Part shown: piece after piece, positions 35,472 to 45,900 of the stretch
How the letters are laid out: each line of letters opens with the position of its first letter
Position numbering within the stretch: position 1 is the first letter of the stretch
Notes under the pieces: model-generated
The model's database searches: none
Told to the model about the DNA's origin: nothing
Seen by the model: only the letters and a program-made list of their open reading frames with translations
Position numbers and translations under genes: made by a program
Assembly (NCBI RefSeq): GCF_021117425.1
Contig: NZ_CP088298.1
Location: 2,046,001 to 2,110,000 of the forward strand
DNA: 64,000 nt
DNA from: Brevibacterium zhoupengii
GTDB lineage: Bacteria; Actinomycetota; Actinomycetes; Actinomycetales; Brevibacteriaceae
Direction of reading: 5' to 3'

Positions 35472-35680
35472 CTGGTGCATCTCCGAGTCGGGATGAACCT
35501 ATTAAAACAGGGTCTTATCGGACGCTCGAATAGCGACCTTCTGACTCTACTCTTTCGGGGCGAATTAGCCATCGGCGAGGCGAACGAAAAACAACTTGCC
35601 GCAGGGGCGACTCCCAAGCTTGCGGTTCGCGTTTCAATTCCAACAAGGCGAGGCCAGTCGCCGTCGAACTCTCTCATGAA

Positions 35681-36589
35681 CTACTCGCTGCTCTCTTCAT
35701 CGGAGTCCTCAGCAGCTTCTTTGCGCAGATTGTCCCGCCAAGTAGGCAACTCATTCTCTCGAAGAACCCAGTGGTTCTTGAACTTGGGGCGTTCGTAACA
35801 AAGATCGAGCTGACCAGCGAGCGTCCGCACTGTTTCATCACCGTCAGCACGATTGGTTGCCCTGATCAATTCAAGACCAACTTTCTGCAACAGATTTTCC
35901 GCCCGGTGCTGTTGACGGTTCTTGCTCGTTTCCGTATCCAACCACTTAAACATTAAATATGAGCCTAACAAGGGTATCCACCCAATCAGGACCCGGCTAA
36001 ATCGCGTTAGAATGTTTCGTCCGTGCGCCACAAACTTTAGATATTCTTTATAGCGAAATCTCGGTCTACGGGAAGGGTATAACCAGTGTTGAACAGCTGC
36101 TGGAGACAAGCCAAACGTATCCGGTCGTGAGCCACGACCATTCATATCGATAAAGCTCCGCTGCCAGCGACGTGATAACCGTCGAAAGCGCCTCCTAGCA
36201 AGGGCTAGGCCCGCCGGAGAATAACCTACCGGTGCAAGTCCCTGGTTCACCATCGACGATGTCTGAACTTCTAATTTGATTCTCGCCTCTTTGAGCCCAG
36301 ACCGTCGGTTCTGCCTGGCCTCCGTTAGATGATCTTTGACCAAATTCGCGGCACGCTCATAAGGTTGCACAAGCTGGATACTCGCAAACGCGCCGGCGAA
36401 GACAAGCAAAAATTGGGCACCCCATTCCCACAGCATCGAGATGAGAATCAACACTGTACACGGCGCTACAGTGAGCACAACCTTAATCCACTGATCGCTA
36501 GGCGGTACAGGATGCTCAGTCTCGCCTAGTGCCCTCGCCAGACGTTTCATCGGATTTTCGAACTGAGATTGATCGGCACTTTTCGTCAT
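35681..36589 (-). CDS. Uncharacterised membrane protein, 302 aa
   Basis: Not recognised. The N-terminal third has two adjacent TM helices (WIKVVLTVAPCTVLILISMLW and AQFLLVFAGAFASIQLV); a basic, Arg-rich helical region follows (about 90-180), then a third hydrophobic stretch (LIGWIPLLGSYLMFKWL, about 215) and a hydrophilic acidic tail. The layout of short membrane anchor plus long charged cytoplasmic part is common in defence membrane effectors, but no motif supports a specific class. It sits between the DUF4365 nuclease and the Res subunit; spacing to res is 26 bp, so it may be co-transcribed with res-mod. Confidence 0.6.
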   Translation of the reverse strand: MTKSADQSQFENPMKRLARALGETEHPVPPSDQWIKVVLTVAPCTVLILISMLWEWGAQFLLVFAGAFASIQLVQPYERAANLVKDHLTEARQNRRSGLKEARIKLEVQTSSMVNQGLAPVGYSPAGLALARRRFRRLSRRWQRSFIDMNGRGSRPDTFGLSPAAVQHWLYPSRRPRFRYKEYLKFVAHGRNILTRFSRVLIGWIPLLGSYLMFKWLDTETSKNRQQHRAENLLQKVGLELIRATNRADGDETVRTLAGQLDLCYERPKFKNHWVLRENELPTWRDNLRKEAAEDSDEESSE

Positions 36590-36615
36590 TGCTCGGCTTT
36601 CACCAATGATCTATT

Positions 36616-39171
36616 TCAGAATTCGACCGAGGACTCGCGATACGCATCGTCCGCATCACGTGCATCGAGCACAGCGGTCCTCACCTCCGCTAGCTTAAAG
36701 TCCAGGACCCGCAACTTGCCATCGATCCTTGATATCGACTCGATACGGTGGAAGTCATCGCCGTGGATCTCCGCGAACCGTGCCATGCCACGCAGCTTCG
36801 CCAGAGCGTCTGGCAGCCAAGCCCCATGAGGATCGACGATGTTTGCCCGCACGCCCTCGCTGCTGTCGATGAAGAACAGGAAGTCGGGTCGGAGTGTCCG
36901 CCAGTCGCCGTGCCGGTCCTGGTAAGCCAGGCTCATGGAGTCCCGGCCACCGGTCGGGTTCCGGTACCAGGCAAGCAAGTCTCCACGTGCCACCTCGGTG
37001 TCAAGCACCTCGATCTCATCTGGGTTGAGCTTCCCGACCGGGAACATCCCCTCTTCGTCGGAGAGCAGGTGCAGCGGACGGCGTTCGAGGAGCTGAGCCG
37101 TCTCGCCGACGAAGCGCTTGGTCTCTTCCTGCCGGTTCTTCGGCAGCGCCATCGACACCAGCTGCGGATCGGTGCTCATTGCGGTGATCTCAGCGTAGAG
37201 GCTCTGGCGCGACTCCGACAGGCTCTTGATCGAGACCCGGTGCTTACCCAACCACTCTGCTGCCAGCGCGTCTGCTGCCTCGTCCAGCTTCGGTCGCGTC
37301 TGCGGGAGCATCGCCAGTGCGGCCACACGCACATGGGCGTCTCGCAGGACGTCCTCGTCGTCGGCATCCTCGACCAGGTGGTCGATGTACGTTCGCGCGA
37401 TGTCTGGGGTGATGTTGCGAGCCCCGTGGCGGTATGCCTCCTGGATTGCACGATCGTCTGCATCTTCGGTCCAGGTGTCATCAGTGCGCAGACCATGATG
37501 ACCACGGACTGTCCCTCCGGCCACCGTGAGCACATCCTCCTGAGCCTTGGAAAGCTCCTTCGGATACTGGGCAGCAAGTCCGTTCAGCACACCGTGCAGA
37601 CGCTCATGCGCGAACTGGCCGGCATCTGCCACCAGACCGTCTGCTGCCAAGGCATGTGCCAATGCCGTCAGGCGCTTGATCGGGTTTGCGTGCTTCCTCG
37701 GCAGTGTCTCAGTGGGAAGCTCCGAGAACAGATCCCACACCTCGTCCGGCACCGCAGGATTCGGCGTCATGAGCAGAGGGTCGATCAGGACACGCTTGCC
37801 ACTGTCGCCATCAGGGTCGATCACGTCGCTGCCCATGATCTTCTCAAGCACGAGGCTGGCAGTAGCTCTGTTGAACTTCGGCAGGATGCACTCGACGCTA
37901 TTCAAGAGGTCGTCGCCCTCCACACGCCGAGCCAACGGGGTGCGGATCATCCGTCCCAGCAGCTGCGTGATGTGGGTTTCGTCCTTCGCCGGACGGAACG
38001 AGACCATGACCTCGGCACGAGGGCAGTCCCAGCCGGTGCTGATAGCGTCCTTTGCAAGGAGCACGCGGATATAGGTGGCGTCCTGTACTCGCTCAGGCGA
38101 GATGTAGGGAACGCTGTACTGACCGAACGCTTGCGCCTTGTGCTCGCCGAAAACGTGGGCAAGTGCGTCGTGGCCCAGTTCGGGCCACTCGTCGTAGATC
38201 GCGTCGATGGCTGCGGCCATCTCGGTGGGCGAGGGCTTGTTGGGCACCTGGAGCACGAGCAACGGATTGACCGGCTCTGGTTCGTTCTGTGCAGCGGCGT
38301 ACTCCGCCCATGCAGCTGACATCGCTTTGACCTTGCGAACGCCACGACGCAGCAGAACGGTGTTGAAATCACCAGACTCCGCGGGGAAGTCAAGGACGAT
38401 GTCGTCCTTGAGTAGGCCAGACTCCTGAATGCGGACCGTGTCGACCTCGATCGTGCTCAGGTGGACTCGGTTCTCCTTCACCTGGGCCGCTGCCATGGCC
38501 TCCTCAAACCGTTGAACGGTCGCGGAGATTCCCCACACGATCGGGATCGGAGGGACGCCACTGTGGCCGTTGATCAGCCGCTTAACGATGGTCGGAGTGT
38601 CCGACGACGACCTACGCCCCATGCCGCGGTGTGCCTCATCGAGGACCATGTACAGCGTGAGGTTCGGGTCTTCGATCGTGTTTCGCAGTGTGTCCCAGAA
38701 TGTGAATGGGACCGTGTCCGGATGCGAGTCCATCCCCGGCAGCACGTCAGAGTTGTCGTGTCCACGCACGAGCAAGCTGTTCCGGGAGAGCTTCGAGGTG
38801 TTGATGAAGTAGACGTTGCCAGGCTGAAGCTTCGAATGACGGAACGGGTGCTCGACCGTGACAAGGCGATTCCTCAGCCGGTCTGACGCCTGCTGGAGGC
38901 GGTGCCGTGTCTGTTGATTCAGGGACGGGTCGTCGCTGAACCACAGCACGACTGCGTTTGGGTCCGGGACCACGTCGAAGTCATCACTGCCCCAGAACAA
39001 TGCCTCGATCACGGCCGCGGCCATGATCGTCTTGCCGGACCCGGTCACAGAGGCCAGTGCCACGGAGCTGACCCTTTTGCTCGCGCTGCGGTAGAAGTCG
39101 CGTGCTGAGGCGAGTTCGCGGAGCGTGTCACCGACAGCGTCTGCCTGATAGTCCTTGAGAGTGAAGCGCAT
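36616..39171 (-). CDS. Type III-like restriction endonuclease, Res subunit (SF2 helicase)
   Basis: An 851-aa SF2 helicase/nuclease. Helicase motifs in order: ASVTGSGKTIMAAAV (I), MVLDEAHRG (II), VWGISATV (III), VLLAKDAISTGWDCPRAEV (V-like) and THITQLLGRMIR (VI). Towards the C terminus (about 755-790) is the LRPDFLFFIDSSEGVRANIVDPHG segment, a PD-(D/E)XK-like nuclease site typical of this Res group. ATP-dependent translocation and cleavage need the Mod subunit; the stop of mod and the start of res share one base. Length is normal. Confidence 0.88.
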   Translation of the reverse strand: MRFTLKDYQADAVGDTLRELASARDFYRSASKRVSSVALASVTGSGKTIMAAAVIEALFWGSDDFDVVPDPNAVVLWFSDDPSLNQQTRHRLQQASDRLRNRLVTVEHPFRHSKLQPGNVYFINTSKLSRNSLLVRGHDNSDVLPGMDSHPDTVPFTFWDTLRNTIEDPNLTLYMVLDEAHRGMGRRSSSDTPTIVKRLINGHSGVPPIPIVWGISATVQRFEEAMAAAQVKENRVHLSTIEVDTVRIQESGLLKDDIVLDFPAESGDFNTVLLRRGVRKVKAMSAAWAEYAAAQNEPEPVNPLLVLQVPNKPSPTEMAAAIDAIYDEWPELGHDALAHVFGEHKAQAFGQYSVPYISPERVQDATYIRVLLAKDAISTGWDCPRAEVMVSFRPAKDETHITQLLGRMIRTPLARRVEGDDLLNSVECILPKFNRATASLVLEKIMGSDVIDPDGDSGKRVLIDPLLMTPNPAVPDEVWDLFSELPTETLPRKHANPIKRLTALAHALAADGLVADAGQFAHERLHGVLNGLAAQYPKELSKAQEDVLTVAGGTVRGHHGLRTDDTWTEDADDRAIQEAYRHGARNITPDIARTYIDHLVEDADDEDVLRDAHVRVAALAMLPQTRPKLDEAADALAAEWLGKHRVSIKSLSESRQSLYAEITAMSTDPQLVSMALPKNRQEETKRFVGETAQLLERRPLHLLSDEEGMFPVGKLNPDEIEVLDTEVARGDLLAWYRNPTGGRDSMSLAYQDRHGDWRTLRPDFLFFIDSSEGVRANIVDPHGAWLPDALAKLRGMARFAEIHGDDFHRIESISRIDGKLRVLDFKLAEVRTAVLDARDADDAYRESSVEF

Positions 39172-41285
39172 CAGAAGTCACCAACGCTTTCGCAATTGCG
39201 GAGGTAGTCCTCGTAGAGGCGCACCGTCTCGACGCCCGGAATTTCGTTCGCGACCTGCTGGTAGCGGCCCTCATCGTCGGTGACGATGTAGGCGACTCGG
39301 ACGTCATCTGCCGCTTCGAGAGCAGCGATGAAATCCGACGATCTGTCGAGGTCGTTGATGATGCCGTAGCTGTCAGCAATTTCCCATCCGTCAGAGATCG
39401 CGTCGATCCGACGTCCGACTGCTCCAGCTCGGAGCCACAACATCGGCGCAATGGCGGCGAATGCTCTATCAGTGCTCACCCGCCACGGCGACTCGTACGT
39501 CAACGTATAGAACGCCACATTCTCTTCGAAACCTTCAGCCATAGAGAATTCATCGGTGAACTTATAATCACCCTTAATTGGCTCGCCGCCAGGAGTCATG
39601 CCAGTGATCGCTGCTTGAATGCGCGTCTTTGTGATGTAATCACAGATCCCCCATCGCTCCCAATCAGCATCCCCGGGGCGCAGTCCCTTCTTTCTGAGGT
39701 CAATCTGTTCCTCAGCCGAAACCTCATTGTTCGTCACAGAGATGCACTGCCTACGCCCCCCGTCTTGGCGGTTCAAACGCATCACCGCGTGTGCCGTCGT
39801 TCCCGAACCGGCAAAGAAATCAAGAATAGTCGCGTCGGGCTTATCTCCCATGAAAAAGCGAAGCGCATCCTCCACCGCGTATAGCGACTTTGGGAACGGG
39901 AATTTCCGATCTGGCATAAACTTCGCCAAGAGACGGGACCCGTACTGGGTCGAGTCATGAGAGCCAATGCGCCACTGCGTACCCGGAATCAGCCACCTCT
40001 CAGAAGTCTCCATCGTCGAAGTTACAACGGAGCCGTCTGCCAAATGACCAGTGACCTCGTACTGGCCATTTTTGATCTTCTCACGCTCGCCCTCCGACAG
40101 GTAGTAGATCGGAGTGCGCTCACCCTTTACGGATCCAATTCTTAGGCCACCTTGTTCAAGTACTCGGCGCGCCGTGGACGGCTGAAGACGCCAGCGTCCC
40201 TCAGTGCCATCCTGCCGGATGGGCCAGACAGCAATGGTCCCGTTGGGAACGATTGTGTCGTGGCGCTGAGCCCCAACACCTATAGCATCGCCCACGCTAT
40301 GAAAGCCGCTACCGTCGGCGTTAATGAAGAATGGATAGAATGTATCAGGATGCCCTGCGCGAGTCGGGCTCGCACCGGACTTCCTCAATAGATCCCACCT
40401 GATCTGCCCCTTATGAGTGCGCCCTTTAGCGGTAATCCAGTCTGGCCCGAGAGCCGCAGTCTGCACTCCGGCCTCGCCGAGAAGTACGAAGTAATAGAAT
40501 TCGTCCGCCCGCCCAAATAATCCGTTCCGCGACGGTGGGGCGGGGTTGATTCCCACCGAAACCATCTGCACACGTGCCTCGGGGAAAGTTTGCTCCAGTA
40601 GCAGCCCGAGCCGGAGATACTCTTTCTCGTCAATGGTTACTATCAGAACCGCGTCTTCGGGGTTTAGGAGACGCTTTGCGAGCTTCAGGCGACGCTCCAT
40701 GAATGCGAGCCATTTTGAGTGCCGGTAAAGGTCGTCGCCTTCGACATAGTCGTTATTATATTTCCAGTCTCGCGCGCCCGAGTTGTAAGGCGGATCAATA
40801 TAAATCGCATCCACAGACTGTTCATGTGTGAATGTGAGCTGTTCAAGGACGTGGAAGTTTTCGCCATTGATCACAGTGTGGAACGGCTTATCGCCTCCCC
40901 GCTCGACTGAACCGTCGGGACGCAACCCGGGATAGATCCTGTCGCGAAACTCGGCCACGAGGATGAGGTCGTCAACCGCTACGTTTACAGACTCGTCTTC
41001 CGAGCCGTCGAGGAGAGCTACCACTGCTGACTTACCAGCGATGGACTCGACTCGCCAGAGGCGCTGGTCTCCTTGGGCTGTGGAACCTCTTGGCGGGAGA
41101 ATCCGTACCTTGCTGCCCCTGCGGACCTTGTGGCCCGCCAGCTCGACTGCCTCGGGTGCGTGCCTCTCGAAGTTGAGGCCGAAAGGCAGACGCTTCTGCA
41201 ACGGCTGAATCTCGGCTTCCAGGTCCTCACCGAGCTGCGGGTCAAGCTGCTTAGCAGCGCGCAGAAGGTCCGTTAACCTCGACAT
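39171..41285 (-). CDS. Type III-like DNA methyltransferase, Mod subunit
   Basis: A 704-aa N6-adenine (or N4-cytosine) methyltransferase of beta order. Motif IV is AIYIDPPYNSGARDW near residue 168; the SAM-binding FxGxG motif is LDFFAGSGTTAHAV near residue 510, after a long target recognition region (about 230-480). The N-terminal 150 residues have helices and an SH3-like strand region (KVRRGSKVRILPPRG). It modifies the host at the sites cut by Res. It overlaps the downstream res gene by one base and is read from its own upstream region. Confidence 0.88.
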   Translation of the reverse strand: MSRLTDLLRAAKQLDPQLGEDLEAEIQPLQKRLPFGLNFERHAPEAVELAGHKVRRGSKVRILPPRGSTAQGDQRLWRVESIAGKSAVVALLDGSEDESVNVAVDDLILVAEFRDRIYPGLRPDGSVERGGDKPFHTVINGENFHVLEQLTFTHEQSVDAIYIDPPYNSGARDWKYNNDYVEGDDLYRHSKWLAFMERRLKLAKRLLNPEDAVLIVTIDEKEYLRLGLLLEQTFPEARVQMVSVGINPAPPSRNGLFGRADEFYYFVLLGEAGVQTAALGPDWITAKGRTHKGQIRWDLLRKSGASPTRAGHPDTFYPFFINADGSGFHSVGDAIGVGAQRHDTIVPNGTIAVWPIRQDGTEGRWRLQPSTARRVLEQGGLRIGSVKGERTPIYYLSEGEREKIKNGQYEVTGHLADGSVVTSTMETSERWLIPGTQWRIGSHDSTQYGSRLLAKFMPDRKFPFPKSLYAVEDALRFFMGDKPDATILDFFAGSGTTAHAVMRLNRQDGGRRQCISVTNNEVSAEEQIDLRKKGLRPGDADWERWGICDYITKTRIQAAITGMTPGGEPIKGDYKFTDEFSMAEGFEENVAFYTLTYESPWRVSTDRAFAAIAPMLWLRAGAVGRRIDAISDGWEIADSYGIINDLDRSSDFIAALEAADDVRVAYIVTDDEGRYQQVANEIPGVETVRLYEDYLRNCESVGDF

Positions 41286-41701
41286 TTAGATCCTCACACT
41301 CGCACGGCTCGGGCCCGTCTCCGCACGTCACAGTGCGTCGCGGACCTTCCTTGCCATCCTATCTCGGGAGCGTACGCGCACGAAGAATCGCCACCACTGG
41401 GCGCGGCATGCTGGAGCAGCGCTATTGCTCGCGGCCCGGGCACTCGCTGTGGGAGGGAACCGCCCTACGCCCGATTCGATGGCGCTGGAGAGCGCCAAGA
41501 CGACACCGGACGGACCCGACGAGGGGCCGCCCTCCCTGCCGGCAAAGCTCGCGCAGTGGGCGGCTGTTCCAGGGGATGCGGCGACCGCCCAAATCTGAAT
41601 CGCGAAGCCTCCAGCGTCCCTGGTAGCCGCGCGTAGCGCGGCTCGGGAGTTCTCTCGGTGAGCAGAGCCTGTCTGTTCACAGTCGAACAGGAGAACACGT
41701 C
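41286..41701. other. Intergenic region between mod and the transfer module, no gene supported
   Basis: 416 bp of high-GC sequence with frames on both strands but no ribosome binding site or recognised protein. It must contain the mod promoter; GCGCGTAGCGCG near 41627 is a small inverted repeat. Confidence 0.5.
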
Positions 41702-42127
41702 ATGACCTGGATCACAATCCGAAGAAACGCACTACTCAGCTTGACCAGTCTCGACCGGGCAGGAGAGATCCGATACGACAGTCGACAGCACGCACTGGTG
41801 CTCATCGACCCCACGACCGCGGAGGAAGAGGTACTCACTATGAATCTCCTCAGCTCCGGCTACGTCGCCGAACCTGGTGAAGTCTTCGTCAAGGACTGGA
41901 CCGAGCACTCTGGCCTGGCTGCTGCGCTCGTCGCTGCCCGTGTGGCAAACCATATCGAGAGCCTACGAGTGGGGCCTCATGGAGCGACTGCCCACCGATT
42001 GCAGATCCTCGACGAGACCAAGTGCGTCGACGACCTTCCCGGTGTCTCCACTACCGGTCGCGATCCTGTGTTCGAAGAACAGCTTGCCGCAGCTGCCAAG
42101 AGGCTCGCCTACCTCGATCAGCACTGA
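41702..42127 (+). CDS. Hypothetical protein, 141 aa
   Basis: A 141-aa soluble protein not recognised. CAGGAGAA lies about 8 nt before the ATG. The sequence has a beta-rich N-terminal half (RYDSRQHALVLIDPTTAEEEVLTM) and a helical C-terminal half ending AAAAKRLAYLDQH. Its codon usage matches the high-GC transfer module rather than the AT-richer defence cargo. It is the first of three small rightward genes ending at a terminator. Confidence 0.65.
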   Translation: MTWITIRRNALLSLTSLDRAGEIRYDSRQHALVLIDPTTAEEEVLTMNLLSSGYVAEPGEVFVKDWTEHSGLAAALVAARVANHIESLRVGPHGATAHRLQILDETKCVDDLPGVSTTGRDPVFEEQLAAAAKRLAYLDQH

Positions 42128-42346
42128 TAACTCGGGAGGATCAAGAACGAGCTGCTGTTCTTTCCCGACCTTGGGGTCAGCATCGTCGTCTACTGCTCTC
42201 CCCACGGGGTCGTGCCCATCGCTGCAGTGGTGAGGACAAGGCGGTGACTGCCCTGCCGCCAGAGTGGCTGATGGCCCGCCGGGGGCGGGCCCGGGGGCAT
42301 GGGTGAAGGAGACGTCCCTTCGATCGAATCTACCTAGGAGGTTCAC

Positions 42347-42631
42347 ATGTCCACCATCACCGAAGCCCAGCCCGTCGGGCTCGCACGGCTCCGGCAGATC
42401 GATCCCGTCGCAGTGCTGTCCTTCGCACTCGGCATCGTCGGGCTCGCAATCGCAGCCGTGCCCCTAGGCCACGTCGCCCTTCACCGGTCCACGTCCCGGA
42501 AGGACAACATCGCTCGCACCGACAGCCGGTTGATCGCCGTGTTCGGCCTCATCGCCGGGTACATGGTCGTCGCCGTCGTGCTCGCACTGACCATCTCGGC
42601 CGGGATCAACTACCTCAAGGAGGCGTCATGA
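42347..42631 (+). CDS. Small membrane protein, DUF4190-like
   Basis: A 94-aa protein with two TM helices (VAVLSFALGIVGLAIAAVPLGHVAL and LIAVFGLIAGYMVVAVVLALTI) and a short cytosolic loop between, in the DUF4190-like pattern. TAGGAGG lies before the ATG, a strong ribosome binding site. Its stop overlaps the next gene by 4 bp (ATGA). Role in the element is unknown. Confidence 0.75.
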   Translation: MSTITEAQPVGLARLRQIDPVAVLSFALGIVGLAIAAVPLGHVALHRSTSRKDNIARTDSRLIAVFGLIAGYMVVAVVLALTISAGINYLKEAS

Positions 42632-42900
42632 AGCGCTCAGACAGCTACCGTCGCGTCGCGGCCGCACGAAGGGAACAGGCACAGAAGCTGCGCACGATCG
42701 CGAACCAGCTGGTTGCTGGCGGCGACGACCCGCTGGACGACCTCGGGCTGCTGAGGCTGGCCGAGATCCAGATCGAACCGACTCGGAAGGCCATCGTCAA
42801 GGAGGCCAAGACCGATGGCTTCGACTGGCAGCAGATCGGCGACATTCTGTGCATCAGCGCGGAAGACGCCGAGCTGCTCTACGGCGATAAGGAGTCCTGA
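42628..42900 (+). CDS. Hypothetical protein, 90 aa
   Basis: A short helical protein, basic at the N terminus (SYRRVAAARREQAQKLRTIANQL) and acidic towards the end. The segment FDWQQIGDILCISAEDAELLYG looks like a helix-turn-helix-type recognition unit as in small regulators. It is coupled to the upstream membrane protein by an ATGA overlap and closed by a hairpin terminator. Confidence 0.7.
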   Translation: MKRSDSYRRVAAARREQAQKLRTIANQLVAGGDDPLDDLGLLRLAEIQIEPTRKAIVKEAKTDGFDWQQIGDILCISAEDAELLYGDKES

Positions 42901-42907
42901 CGAACAC

Positions 42908-42949
42908 AGAAGATCCCCGGGGGCATCCGCCCTCGGGGATCTTCTTTTT
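42908..42949. terminator. Hairpin terminator between convergent genes
   Basis: AGAAGATCCCCGGGGGC pairs with the complementary CCCTCGGGGATCTTCT arm, followed by TTTTTC on the plus strand. Also usable by the TrbL-like gene on the minus strand. Confidence 0.85.
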
Positions 42950-42975
42950 CCTCGTCCGCTGTCTACGGCTGGCGT

Positions 42976-45900
42976 CTACCGGGGCTTGGGCCCTCCCTTC
43001 CCGCGACCCTTGTGCTTGGACTGCGTCGCGCGGCGCTGAGCGCCCTGGGCCTTGCGGACGCCATCACGGGCCGAGCCGGTGCCGCTACTGCGGCGGGTCG
43101 GAGCGGGCTTCGGCTGCTGGGTAGGCGCCGGCTTCGCGGCCGGTGCAGCGGGCTTGGCCGTAGCCCGCTTCGGCGGAGCAGCCGGCTTGGGTACCTGCTG
43201 CTTCGGAGCCGGAGCGCTCATCCGAGGCTGGCTGCCTCCGCGGTTGCTCCCGGAGGTCTTCCCCCCGGAGGGACGCCGACCGCCGCCGCTGCCCGTGCTG
43301 CCCGACGAGGACGGAGCCTTCGGCCCGGAGGACGGCTTCGACGGTGCCGTCGACGGCGTCTTCCCGCCACCCGAAGAAGGCTTCGACGAGGAAGGCGTTC
43401 CCGGGGGAGCCTTGCCAGCAGACGGTGCCTTGCCACCGGTAGTCGAAGGAGCCTTGCCTCCTCCAGTCGACGGAGTCTTACCTCCCCCGGTCGGAGCCTT
43501 GCCACCAGTCGGTGCCGTGCCTCCTCCTGCGCCGCCGGCCGCACCAGCAACACCAGAGACGGTCTTGCCGGCACTGGAGACCTGCTGGCCCTGCTTGATC
43601 TGCTGCTGACGCTGCTTGTCCGCGTGGGTGTTCTGCGAGTCGAGGCTGGACTTGCCGGCATCCGCAGACGCCTGACGGGCACGAGCATCGGCCGAAGCAG
43701 ACTGGCCGCCATGGTCGAGAGCATCGCCCGCAGACTTCGCAGCTCCCGCCTCATCACCAGCCACAGCACGACCGGCTGCCAGAGCACCATGACCAGCGGC
43801 CTGAGCACCCTCAGTGCCAGCCGAGAGCTTCGCCTGGTCAGCCTCCTTATACCTCTCCTGCGAGTCCTGCATCGAGCCGGACGCCGCGTCCATCGCCTCG
43901 CCGTCACCCACGGCGGGCTGGTCGATGTTGCCACCCTCAGTTCCGCCATCAGCAGCAGGCTGTCCGATGCTGCTGCCGTCAGCACCGGACTCGGCACCAT
44001 CGGCTGCGTCACCCGTCGGATTCGACAGACCGCTGCTCTCGACCTGCTTGCCGAGCTCAGTCTCACTGGCCGGGTCCGAGCCGTCTGCGCCCGCAGAACC
44101 GTCTGCGCCGCCCATGGGCGATCCGGAGCCCTGCGAGCCCTCTGCCGCCTGCGCGTCAGCACCCTCGGCAGCTCCACCTTCGGTGTCACTGCCTGCCAGA
44201 GCCATGGTGCCATCGGAGTCGAGTGCGCCGTCCGTGTCGACGTCGCCTCCGAGGAACCCGCCGCCCTCGGGGCCGGAACCGTCGGGGGCGATGGCACCGG
44301 GGCCATTGGCCCCTCCGGCGTTCGACGACGGGGACTTCTTCCCGCTGCCACCGCCGCCGCTCATCATGCGGTTGCCGATAGCAGCACCTGCCCCTGCCGC
44401 CGCACCGCCAGCGAGGGCAGGCATCATCCCGCCACCGCCTCCGGGTGCACCAACCGAAGAGTCCACGAACTTCTCAACGATCTTGGTCGTCGCCTCCTCG
44501 ATGGCCTTCACGATCGACTTGCGGGCACGCAGAGCCATGACCGTGAACATGATCGTCAGTACGATCGCGGCCAGCGTGATGATGATGGCGATCAGGCCGC
44601 TGGAGCCCAGGTACATCATCAGGGCATTGCCCGTGTCGCCGTTGTTGAGCGCACCCGCGAAAGGCTTCTCGAAGATGGACGGCAGAGCGATGAGGAACTC
44701 CTGGACGAACTTGTACAGGAAGATCGTGATCATCACTTCCATGATGAGTGCGATCGAGTACACGATGACCTTGGCGATACCCGCGATGGCTCCCAGCGTG
44801 GCGAAAGGAATCGCCGTGATGAGCTGGAAGCTGCGACGAAGGTTGCCCATGATCATCGAGAACGCGTAGCCGAAGCCGATGAGCACGAACGAACCCAGCA
44901 GCACCACGGCGTTGAACCAGTAGATGAAGCTCATCGTTCCGGTTCCGACCATGCTCACCGAGTTGTGAACCGAGCGCGTTGCCTCGGAGCTCGAACGGCC
45001 CGAGGAGTAGGTGTGCAGCGACGTCGAACCGAAGTCGGTGTTGAGGTAGTTGTACATCGCCAGCGGCGCCAGGTTGCACGACATCGGCGCACCACCAGGA
45101 GTGGAGAGCTGACGTCCGCACTCGCCGACATCACCTGCCGTGTAGAAGGCGAAGTTGTTGTTGGTGCGACCCGACTCCTGGTTGAGCGTCAGGCCCGTAC
45201 CGTCAGCCGTGACCAGCAGCGGATTCACGTTCGGAGCAACAGTCTTGTCCGGCTTCGCCGAGTCCTCGGGGTCCTTCATGTAGCCCTCGAACCAGGAAGG
45301 TGCCAGCTCACGCGCCTCAGGTGAGAGCGTGGACTTCGACTCGGTCTCGAACGAAGAAGCCGACACCTGTTCATTGCCCATGTAGCGCCACAGCATCGAC
45401 ATGATCTGGCCGTACTTGACCTCAGACCAGTCGGACTCGCCGCCACGGATGGCTTCGCCCCATGCCACGTCCTCGTCGGTGTCACCGACGACTTCGATGT
45501 TCGGCAGGTCGAAGACCTGAGCGTTGATCAGCAGCGCCGTGTCGCGGACATTGGCCTGCGACGCACCGGAAGGCTGGTTGCTGAGGTTGTTCCACTCGAT
45601 GGTCGCGCCTTCCGGAACCATCAGGCGCTGATCCAGGGCCCAGCCCTCGAAGTCCACGTAGGTAGAGAGCACGACCTTGGTCGAGCCGGCGTTGCCATCA
45701 TCGGTGGCGTTGTTCATGGCCCCCAGGGCGCCGGTGTACATCGAACCCAGCAGGGGCAGGCCCAGTCCGATGAACAGCAGGCGGATGAAGAGCTTCTTCA
45801 GCCCCGAGCCCTTGTCCATCTTCTTGAAGAGCAGGATGCCCATGACGAAGGTCGCCATGAAGATCGGCACGAGTACCGTCCAGGACAGCGAGTTCAGCAC

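Noticed and set aside
35475..35798. 107-codon plus-strand frame between the DUF4365 and membrane protein genes
   Set aside because: Overlaps the convergent membrane-protein gene and has no ribosome binding site or recognisable sequence.
36748..38319. 523-codon plus-strand frame opposite res
   Set aside because: Antisense to clear SF2 helicase motifs; the translation has no recognisable features.
43218..44351. Repetitive Ala/Gly/Ser/Pro DNA that could be taken for a CRISPR or tandem array
   Set aside because: The repeats are codon-level low complexity without fixed unit length or spacers; no Cas gene is nearby.
43012..45324. 770-codon plus-strand frame opposite the TrbL-like gene
   Set aside because: A frame produced by the high-GC, low-complexity tail of the TrbL-like gene; the product is Arg/Ser-rich and unlike any protein, while the minus frame has a signal peptide and TM helices.
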